The notes beneath the pieces were generated by a model. That model was not told the origin of the DNA. It saw only the letters and a program-made list of their open reading frames with translations, and did not search any database. From the NCBI GenBank assembly GCA_963920705.1, contig OY987232.1:19685442-19749441 (forward strand): 64,000 nucleotides of DNA, in the 5' to 3' direction. The stretch comes from Odiellus spinosus. Its lineage: Eukaryota > Arthropoda > Arachnida > Opiliones > Phalangiidae. How positions within the stretch are numbered: position 1 is the first letter of the stretch; every line of letters begins with the position of its first letter. Of the stretch, positions 37,201-49,200 are shown piece by piece. The position numbers were made by a program, and so were the translations under genes.

Positions 37201-40200
37201 TAATTTAATTACTAAATTACCGATATAAAAAACTAATCTCTAAATTGTTTAATTTGAACGGGCCTTAAAATAATTTAAAGTCGATAACCTGAAATAAACT
37301 TTTATTTTCGAGGTTAGTACTCGTTAATCCCACACCTTTCGTAAGATTAGTAATTGTACTATAGACTCGGAAAATTAAATCCAACCACCAAATTGATTAG
37401 TGATTAGGAAACATGATGAATGAGGTAATTGACATCAATTATAATTTATATTTTAAACACGCCCTTAAATTGAATAGAATGAATAAGGCTCTTAAAAAGT
37501 AAAGTTGTCATCATATATGGAAAATATATTTTCGAAGATAATTAGCTATTATAAAATATTATCTAAACCGCGTATGTATCTGAAAATTCTGATTTTACCA
37601 GAAATTAGTTATCGGTAAAGATCTTTAAAGAATGCTGATAAATCCCACACTGATTTTGCACCCGATAAACAAGGTCAATATCAAAATACCCGAAAATTTC
37701 CTTATTATATTTTAAATTCGGTTTTATTTTAGAATCTGAAATTCTTTAGCAAATTCCTTCACGTTTCCTCCCACCGTTAAAATTCAAATAATAATTTAAT
37801 CTCAAACACAATTTAATCATTACTCGATTTTAAAAAGAACTTAAGAATGAAGTTGAGTGGTTAATTCAGAAATCATGGTGTTTTTGTCAGGGATTTGGGG
37901 ATTTTTATCCGATGTTTACGCTTTAATTTAAGTTATTTATCAAGCGGGGGCGTTTCACCAGTAATTGATGGTTCAACACCCCTGTACTAATAGGTTGAAT
38001 TTCGCCATGAACGTGAACCTGTCTAGCAACGCATCTCGCTCAAATTTAAAATTAAAGGTTGAATGAACTTGAATAAAAGTTGATTTTATGGATAATGAGA
38101 AAATAGACGAAGCTAAGGAATAGAACTTGAATTATTTTTGGTTAGAATCTTTTGTTAGAGAATCGTGTTTTACGTTTTGTGTTTGGGTGGAAAATTATAC
38201 ATAAAGGCTTTAAGTTTCGGGTTAATGTCGCGCCGCGAGGGGTGGGCCATTCGTGTTTCAAAATCAATTTGTCAAATAATTCAACGTGGTGTGAAAAAAA
38301 AAAATATTCTCGAATGAAAATTTAGATTTTTGAGAATAGTGGTGTTTATCTTACTACTTTACGAGATTAGAACTAAAATATACGAATTAAATATAATTAT
38401 ATTGGGTAATTAATAATAATTAATCGATAAGCCTTGGTCTAATTGATATATATATATATATAAAATCAATAAATATTGATATATATTTAAAATAAATGAT
38501 TTAAATTAAGTTCTATACGTTAATATAATGACGTCATCACTTACCGGTATGTAATAAGTTCTGTGACTTATGAATGACGTGTAGATAATCACCGCGTCTG
38601 AGCTTCGACCATTCAATCTGAAATTAACAAAAAAAAATAATAAATTAATTTCAATCTTAGTCTTATTTCACGATTAAAGCGAATACAGCCTCGCTTTGAG
38701 TGAAAATTCAATGTAGACAAATGGTATATTCTATGTTAAATTGTACCCAAAATAAGGTTGAGTTATAATAATGTTATATCTTAATTCTAGTGTTTAATAA
38801 TAGAACAAGTTGGAAAAATTAAAATATTACAACACACATACACACAAACAGACACCCACAACCGATCCATAACCTCCCCCACGAAAACTTCATAGAGGTA
38901 AAAAACCTTATTAAAAATATCTTTAAAAATCTCTAAGGTCAAGATCATACGCCTTATATTTAAAACACCCACAATTCCGTAATAACCTATTCTCGGGCAA
39001 TTCCACCACAAAACACCATTGAAATAAAATGGGCGTATTTTACATCTAGCTAAACATTCATAATGTACCTATTAAATTACGATAATAAAGGAAAATTAAT
39101 TCAAAAAGAAAAATTAAATAATACAATTATTACTCAAGGTTGAGAATCAATTTAAATGCTTATATTTAATCATAGTTAATCTTCAAATATAAATATTAAT
39201 ATTATTAACAAAAGTCAATGACTTTCTTCCATAAAAGTAAACAACACCACGTATCTTAATGCTATCAGCAAAGGTCCCCTTACAGTGTTGTTTCATATCC
39301 CATCGCTTAAAAATAGACATAAAAGTCATCACCCCTGTCCTGCTCGAGTAATTTGGACTCTTCGGCTCGATATTTTGAGTGTTGGAATTTATTCGGGCCT
39401 TGGCTATATCCTTCCAACTCTGGACCTTTGCTGATGGTATTAAGCTATGGGGTATTCTTTATTTTCATGTCACTACGACTTTAAAAACTTTAGTTTTAAT
39501 AAAAGACAAGAAATTCAGTATAATTATGGACAAATTACGAATGGCCTTCAAACAATGCCGCGTTAAATTTTTCAACAAAACTCATTCATTCTTAGACAAG
39601 GTCAGATTTTTTTTTTTTTATCCTAGCTGGGAATTTTTTTTTAAAATTTACTATCTAGTTAAAAAATATCGGGCTATTTTATCTATATGATGATTAACAT
39701 TACGTATCAATACGCGTTAACTTACTCTATATTGTTACAAATAACCTAAAACAGATAAAGTTAAGATCCTGTTTACCCGGACCACACAAAATTTAACTTA
39801 AAAATTAATCTACATTTTAATTTATACTTAAAATTCGAGCGCATTTAGTGATTTATGATAGCAAGGTCATAGGCGTGTCAAGGACACAATAATTAAAGGT
39901 AATTAAGTGAGGGGTCAGAGGTTAATTCAGAAATCGTAGTGTTTTTGTGAAAGGCTGGCAAAAATAAACTCTTATTTATAATTAGAATAAATTAAATATT
40001 TAGTTGTTTAACTAAAACTTTTAAAATTAAAAATAACACCCAATAAAATTAATAATATTTACGCTCTAATTACGTCAACCACATGTTACTAGTTATAATA
40101 ATTAGGGTATTTAAGTATCCCTTCATTTTTAAAGCTAACCACATAAATAAATCAAAAGTTGTTAAATATGGCCCAATATTTCTCGTTCATTTTTTTTTTT

Positions 40201-43200
40201 TTTAAATTTAGATACCGAAACCTCAAGGCGATTGGATAAATTTTTCTGACACATTTTTTGACAAAAATCCAGTATGTTTTAACTTCAGGGTCGATTCATT
40301 CATAAGCGAAACGAGTTTGAAATAAACTAAATATTGGTTACAGTTAACGACTTCTTATATTAAAATAACCATTCTATTTCACCTTTCCCTTAATCAACTT
40401 TATTGCTTCATCTAACTAAAACGATAGTTTAAAAACAGATTACGAGCCCCTAGCGAGGGCGGTAGCTAGTTTTAACATAAAATTGCTTAAAGGTAAATAT
40501 AAACTATAAAAAAAAATAAACTTTTTCGCAACACTTATAAACCCTTGGAAACTTAGTTAGTTTTAAAATAAATTAAGATACCTAAATTAAATTATTTTAT
40601 TTAAATAATTAGGGCAAAAATTAATTTTTATACCAGTCTGATTCCATCAAACAAATCAAATCTGATTAAATAACGCGATTTTTTTAACTATTGTCTTCTT
40701 TAATAATTAGAATTAAAATAAAATAATAAAATATGGTTAAATTAAATTTAAGATATTTTAAATTAAATTTATATATAATTTTATTTAAAGGTCATTAAAA
40801 AACGTTTCAACGCCTATATTTGGTTTTCCCTGTTTACGATCAGGTTTGGCCTAAGGAAAATTAAATCCATCCCATCCTTGTTACTAGAAAGGGTTCACTA
40901 ATTAAATTTAGATAAAAATTCCTTAGAAATTCTTATATTATTAATACAGAATTAAACACTAATTTCGTACGCAAATCATAATTAAGTTACGTTATCAATC
41001 GCGATTAAAATATTTAAATTATATAATTTTCATGGTACGTCTGTCCGTCTTGAACGCTAAAATGTACACGAAAAGCTATAGACGCGCTATGATAAATTTT
41101 GTTGCAAAAAAACCCATAGCAATACAACAATTAAATAATGACTGCGTCACTTTAAAAAAAAAATTCAACTGGTTTTTGGTTTCTTTTGGAAGATTCGGAC
41201 CAGTCTGATCAACTAGGTCTTAAAATAAACCTTAATTATTGATTTCAAGCTCTAAAGGTACTAATTTCAGGATAAAAACCAGTTTTAAAAGGAATTAGAA
41301 GATGGTATCTTTCAAGAATGAAAAAGATTTCGACATTTTTAATCGGATAATTGTATTTTTTCTTTTTAATCCATTAGTCGGCTTAAATCGTTTGTAGACT
41401 GGAATTAGAACAATCATCCTACTAGCTTGAACCACTCCGTCATTAAGAGGTCGTAATACTTTTGGCCCGTGCCGAAAACCACTTCCAAATATCGAGTAGC
41501 GATACATAACGATAAAATTAACAAAATATTTAAAACAAGATTAGGAAGACAGTTTAAAAATTGTTAAGAATAATATCCAATAAGTTTGCTTGAATTACAA
41601 TCTGGGTGAAATTCGATCAATCTGGAACAAGTAACTTGCCACTCGATTCGGGCCTTGCCAAATTGATTTGGTTCCTTATCAAATTGATCTGTTCCTTAAT
41701 CAAATTGATCTGACCCTTTATCAAATTGATCTGTCCCTTTATCAAATTGATCTGTTCCTTAATCAAATTGATCTGTTCCTTAATCAAATTGATCTGTTCC
41801 TTAATCAAATTGATCTGTTCCTTAATCAAATTGATCTGTTCCTTTATCAAATTGATCTGTTCCTTTATCAAATTGATCTGTTCCTTAATCAAATTGATCT
41901 GTTCCTTTATCAAATTGATCTGTTCCTTAATCAAATTGATCTGTTCCTTAATCAAATTGATCTGTTCCTTTATCAAATTGATCTGTCCCTTTATCAAATT
42001 GATCTGTTCCTTTATCAAATTGATCTGTCCCTTTATCAAATTGATCTGTCCCTTTATCAAATTGATCTGTCCCTTTATCAAATTGATCTGTCCCTTTATC
42101 AAATTGATCTGTTCCTTACTCAAATTGATCTGTCCCTTAATCAAATTGATCTGTTCCTTTATCAAATTGATCTGTCCCTTAATCAAATTGATCTGTTCCT
42201 TTATCAAATTGATCTGTTCCTTTACCAAATTGATCTGGCCCTTTACCAAATTGATCTGTCCATTTCATAAAATTGATCTGTCCCTTTATCAAACTGATCT
42301 GTTCCTTAATCAAATTGATCTGTTCCTTAATCAAATTGATCTGGCCCTTTATCAAATTGATCTGTCCCTTTATCAAACTGATGTGTCCATTAATTAAATT
42401 GATCTGTCCCTTTTCCCAAATTAATCTGGCGAATTTAATCCCGAGAAATTTGACGAGGACCGGATTCGTGTCAATTTTTAAAAGCCTTGGGGGTTCAGAA
42501 TAAGATCCCACATAAATTGGTAAATTTCCCTAAAGGCTTTAAAAAACGGATTTTATGTTGGTGATTTGTCTCGTGGTTGGTGAATCTCGGGGGGGGGGGC
42601 ATAATTCGCGCTACTTTTTCTAACCGAAACTGGTCACGTTGCGTCGATTAACCCATCTGGAGCGACTTTCACTCGACGCTAAGAAGAATCTTTAGCCTCT
42701 TATTTCAATCGTATTACGAGATATAGAAATAAATACGGGAAAGGAAAGAAAAAAATGAAAGTTGATTGTTATCTAGGACTTTAAGGGTTGTTTTCGTAAA
42801 CTAGTTCAATCAATTAATGATCGTTCCGGTAACGCGAATAAGATTATAATCGTCGCGTGTTTTAAGAATTACGCGATAAAATATCAACAATATAAGAATA
42901 AATATTTTGAAGCTACAATTAGAGACGTCAAATAAAAATAAATTAATTTGGATTACTTCTCAAAATCTTGGTATTTAAAAAAAATAATAATAATAATACC
43001 ATGTATAAATAAATTACAGCTTCGATTAAAACCTTACGGGTCACGACTGACTGATGTTATTTTTCATAATAATGGCATAATTTAATTTAAATATTAGTGT
43101 TATGAATATAATAAGAAGGAACCTTATGTTGCTCCTCGGAACATCGGATCTTCTCGTATAATTATTTGAGACTAAAAATTGTAAAATTATAAGTTCAGAT

Positions 43201-46200
43201 GGTATTTAAATGTATGTTGGATTAATACGAAGAGAAATAAGTTTTAATCTTGATCTATTAACGAGATAATCTAGGATTAACACCTATACAGGGTGACCAC
43301 TGAAAATTTGAAAATCCTATATAGGAAATATAGGAAATTTCTTTGCGAAATATAGGAAAATATAGGAAACATTTTATGTAAAATATAGGATAAAATAGGA
43401 AGAAATAAGTGTAAAATATAGGATAAAATAGGAAAATAATTAAAAGTAGGAACCATGTTTATTATTGCGTCAACTCTCGCCAATGCCGGTTTAAACACGG
43501 TATTAATATGATACAATTGCTTAAATAGTATGGAATTTTACAGACAATTTTAACTGGAAAATGTACAGTTAAGCTAAAATAATCTTATACAGCCACAGCT
43601 GACAGTATGATTTAGAACTTTACCCTTAACTAGAGATTTTGAGTAGAAATATAGGAGATTATAGGAATTGACATTAAATTATAGGAGAAAATAGGAAGGA
43701 GGTGAAAATATAGGAAAAAATAGGAAATATAGGAAAAGTGGTCACCTTGCCTATAAAATTAGTGGATAAGAAAATTCACCTTTCTTAGAAATCGTGTAAA
43801 AGAATAAAAATAAATCCAAATTCAATTATCTTCGGATAAGATAAATTACCTTTGTTTTAAGCCTCTTCACCTGATAATATCTAATTAATATCTAATATCT
43901 AACTAAACTCCGAGCATTCATTGCTGGAAATACTTCATAAGGCAGTTGTTTGTTTGTTTGTTTGCGTATTTGATGATATGAATACGAAGAATGGAAGAAA
44001 ATACCAGATTTATCAATTCATTAGGATAATTAGTAATATTTTGGTGCCGAAAAACCGGGAAAGCTCGAATTTTCTGGCGTCGCGAGTTCAGGATCGCCTT
44101 CTAACTCAATTGAGGAAAATTACTACATAATGGGCGGCAATAAATTAATTTAATTGATAATTAAGATGAACTTGGGTGTTTCTGATTAATTAAAGATATA
44201 TATATATCGTAATCAAGAACAATTAAGATTAGGTCACGACAGAATAAAATATCAATTAACTTAATTAAGAGATTGCTTCATTGATCGATTCGTTTGAGAT
44301 TGCAATTAGATATTGAATCATTTTTTTTTTTTTAATATTACATTTATATTATATTAATTAATTGATATTCTTAAATGATAATAGGGTTTGTCAATTTAAA
44401 AAAAAAGTTGTATTGAGAATTTAAAAATATGATAAAATATACAAAATTATTTGTTAAATAATAATTTTAATATTTTTTTGTTTTTCAACTATAAATAATT
44501 CAGCTGAGAATCCAATCCGCGGATAGTGATCGTAATTTCCTGGCTTCTCCAAAGATCTTTAAATTCCCTGACTTTTTAAAATATCTTAAAATTCCGTGAC
44601 TTTCTAAAATATCTTAAAATTCCCTGACTTTTTTGGTTCATTTTCAAATTCCCTGACTTTTCCCTGTTTCCCCTGACCCGTGGCAACCCTGTACAATATA
44701 TTTCGTAAGAAGTATCTGATATAAAGTTTGAGGTCAAGTAAGTCTTCCTTCAAATATCATCATCAAAACCAAAAATAGATAATATCATTAAAAAATGCCT
44801 TAATCCAAATTACGAGTGTTTTACAAAAAGAGTTTTTTTTCCTTATGTCAGTAAGGGCAAAATAAATTTAATGGATATAGGTACTTCTTCAAAATTCAAG
44901 ATTCAATTGCCCCTGGGCCAGAAATGTGTACCCCATAAATTGGCACAGTCAAAACATTCCTAAACGTATAGATATACAAACCCACATTGTTATAATGATT
45001 CCCACGCCCTAGACTCAACATCAAATTTTAAAAAATTTCCTCTGAAAAATATGCAGGTAGAAATTACCACGTTTTGCAAATCTGTATCCCTTTAAAGGGA
45101 GAATGTAACCTATCGATTTATTTAAACGATAAAGAATCGATAAAAACATTTCATTTTCCCTTTAAAAATATATATTCATAATTTTAAACCTTTTTGTTTG
45201 ACGCTTAATAAAGAATTAAAATTAAAATTACAAAAATATAAATTTATAATATTATTAAATTAAATTCATAAATCAGACTTAATTACTTCATCGTTAATTA
45301 GTTTAAATTAATTAATATATATATTTTTCTAATTAATGATTTATAAAAAACCTAATTAATGATAATTTCAGAATTTCAATTCGAAATTCATAAAATTGTA
45401 AGAATACTTAATTTATTAAAATTTATTTTTCCGTCTTAAAATTATGAATGTAATAATTTCTCTAAAATTAATTTTATTTCCTGATGTTTTTCTGATACTT
45501 AACTGAAACTAAGTAACAAATAACTTTAAGTAGACCGGCTTTTATATTTTATAATATAATGTATTTTAACGCCACTGTTAAAAATGATAATAAAATTTCA
45601 AACCGGGAAAATAAAAAAAATGGAATAAAATGTGATTTCTAATTTTAGAACGAACCTTTCAACTTTCTAAATAATTTATTTAAGTTCTAAGAATAAATAA
45701 TATTCAAACTAATTCTTGAAAAGAGAAGTTTTTTTCTATGAATATAATAATATATATTAATATTCATTAATATTTTTACTTAAAAATAATTAATTTTGAT
45801 TTATTGAAGGTCATATATTTAAAACCCTGTCTAATTAAGGGCGTAATTAACACATTTTTAAATATATGTAATTAGAATATCATTTAACTAATGAAAAATA
45901 ATATATAGGTAATTATTTATGAAATAAATCATAAATTAAAGCGTTAGTTGCGTCGATTTATTTTTAATTATAATTCTAGACTAATACTAATAGTTTTAGC
46001 TGAAATATTATCTACGCCATTAATGAAAGATTTATTTCATCCCAATTAAAATATAATTCAATCGTACTGAGTGACATCATATTTTTTATTAAAAAAATAA
46101 GATATCATTTAAATATAATTTATATCTATTTTCTTCAAGGTTTTTATTTTATTACTAATTATTATACTTCTTGAATGGCACTTGACCATAAGATCATTTA

Positions 46201-49200
46201 TTTCAACTGTAAGTAATAATTAAACCCAGCTCAGTTAACACTTTGAAATAAGGTCAGTATTTTTCTATTTCTTAAAATTAGTTGGGTAATAATTAATTTT
46301 GATTTATAACCCTTTGTTCTAAAAATTAAAATGAATATTTAATTATAGGTCGTTAATTTTATTACGAGAAATGGTAAAGTACTTGGGTAAAGTACTTAAG
46401 GTGTCCAAGTTAAATATATTGAAATAACATATATTTGAAAATCTCTTTCAAATGACTTGTTCTAACTAAATTAAAAATTGGATATTTTTAAAATAGGTTT
46501 CCTGGATAAAATTAAATTTTATTTTTAAAATAAAACTTCAAAGTAAATATTTGTTTATAAAAACAATACTTCTTATAAAGAATATAATGGACTTAATATT
46601 ATTCGTTAAATATTTATTTTCCTAGCGTAATATATGACCTTTAACCCGATGGTTCCTTCTATCAAACAATTGCCCTCAATACACAAATTAAACTTTATTT
46701 TCTAACAAGAATTATATGGAATCTTCAGCTATTATCGTGGTCGATCTGAACTGGTTTCAAATAAGAAAACTAAAATTAATTACATTTTAAATACCCAACA
46801 CGATTTTAATTCTCATTAATTGTAAATTAATCGCTGTTTATTTTTAATTACATTAATTCGATTTAATTCGATTGACACGATTTCGTTAAATATATTTAAT
46901 TTAAATACGATTAATAATTAATTCAAATAATAATTAAAACTAAGTAGAGATTTTAATTGAAATTAAGTAGAGAATTTAATTGAAATTAAGTAGAGATTTT
47001 AATTAAAATTAAGTAGAGATTTTAATTGAAATTAAGTAAAGATTTTAATTAAACTTAGTAGATATTTTAATTAAAACTAAGTAGAGATTTTAATTAAAAC
47101 TAAGTAAAGAATTTAATTGAAATTAAGTAGAGATTTTAATTAAAACTAAGTAAAGAATTTAATTAAAACTAAGTAGAGATTTTAATTAAAACTAAGTTGA
47201 GATTTTAATTAAAACTAAGTAAAGAATTTAATTGAAATTAAGTAGAGATTTTAATTAAAATTAAGTAGAGATTTAAAAAAAACTAAGTAGAGATTTTAAT
47301 TAAAACTAAGTAGAGATTTTAATTAAAACTAAGCAGAGATTTTAATTAAAACTAAGTAGAGATTTTAATTAAAACTAAGTAGAGAGAGCTCCAAGTTTAA
47401 CTTTAAAGATTGTAAGTTATGAAATTTTGGGTGTGTTGGGGTTAAAGAGGTCATTGTGGTTTTAAATTTAAGAAAGGAAAATTAAAAATTCAGTTATTTT
47501 AATAGATGAATCTTGTTCATTGTGTAGCCTGAATAATTACATACCCTTCTTAGAAATAAAACAATAATTAAATATGAATAAAATTAAAGCATAAATCAGT
47601 TTTTTCCTAGAAATATTTTTCCCATATTGAAGTCATAATAATATTATCAGAAGTTTAAATTAATAGAAAGTATACACTACCTATAAAAAAACATTAATAT
47701 ACAATGGGTTTAAGATAACTCCTTAATCTCACGTGACTAATCCTAGCTGTTTCCTGATTGGCTATTAAATTTATTTCTATTTGTAGAATTAGGGTTAGAA
47801 ATTATACGAATTAAAAAAAATTAGATATTAATAATATTTTTCTACACTTCTAGGATCAATTTAACTAAAAATAAAAATTATAATCATTCAAATAAAATTG
47901 ATTTTTAATTTCGGAAGATTTGCCTTAATCTGAAAATAATTTTTATTGAATTTAAGTTAACCCCAAACTATCATTAAACTTGTTCGTAATTAAGAACAAA
48001 GGTTAGAAAATTATTATCCGTATTCCCTATAAAAGCGTCTACAACGAATATGGGTAAAAGCTTGCCATAATAAAACAAAGACTTATGGGGGAATCGAACT
48101 CGGGTCTTCGTAATCATGGAGCTAACGCGTTACCAACTCGGCAACTTCTAATCGAGTGTTTAAAGGGATACTATTAGCTGAAATGAAGAATTTTTTCTCT
48201 GATTCCTTATGTAAAAATACGCTCCCTTGAATGTTTTCATAATTTTTGAAGTACAAATACTATTGTAAAAGATTTTTTAAAGTTTTATATCCTAAACACG
48301 CGTTTGAATTTTTCTAGCATTGCAAAGAAGCCCATCGGAACCAGGGACCTACTAAAACAAAAACGTAGAGACCCTAGCGACATCTAGGTGATAACAGTGA
48401 CATCTTCGTTTAAATTTTGGATTTGATTTATATGAAAATTGGGTTTAAAAAAGATTCGTAGCCGCGTCATTATCATCAAAAGCTCGTTACTAGCGAAGCT
48501 TATAGTTTTTAAAACGTAGCCGCTTCTTCGATTGAAGAAAATTAGTAAACTATTCTTCAATGGTCACGAAACTAAAATCCTAATTAATCTTAATCACTTG
48601 ATTAGACGTTGCTAAGTTGGTAACGCGCTAGCTTAGTGTTCGCGGAAACCCCAGTTCGATTCTCCGAGAAACCTTTTTTTTTATTTTTTTTTATTTATTC
48701 AATGGTCACGAAACTAAAATCCTAATTCAGCTTAATCACTGGATTAGACGTTGCTGAGTTGGTAACGCGCTAGCTTAGTGTCCGCGAAGAGCCCAGTTCG
48801 ATTCACCGAGAAACCTTTTTTTTATTATTTTTATTTATTCAATGGTCACGAAACTAAAATCCTAATTAAGCTTTATCACTCGATTAGACGTTGTCAGATT
48901 GGTACCGAGCTAGCTTGGTGATTGCGGAGACCCCGAGAAACCTTCGTTTTATTATTTTAGCGTTAAGTATTAAATGATTTATATCATATTGAAACGTTTG
49001 AAATAATAGAGGCGTAAAAATGAATACAAATAGGCGTATTACCAAAAGGGGATAGGTAGAAAAAAGGGTGCCTCTCGGGGTTCTTCCTAGCCCAAACTAT
49101 GAAAGCCATGTAATATGTGAAGCTAAAATCTTCCTCCTCTCCCCCAACTTGAGGCAGCCAATCAGAGCGAGTCGTACGTCATGGTGACGTCATATATATA

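Noticed and set aside
39379-39690. 103-codon ORF
   Set aside because: Begins inside a MITE terminal repeat, ends in AT-rich low-complexity sequence, and shows no domain.
41617-42511. Long ORFs on both strands (up to 223 codons)
   Set aside because: Entirely produced by a 21-bp repeat whose length is a multiple of three; no independent sign of coding.
48603-48676. Functional tRNA gene
   Set aside because: A-box, B-box and T-run are present, but T-arm and acceptor pairings fail and the unit is repeated at several loci with decay.
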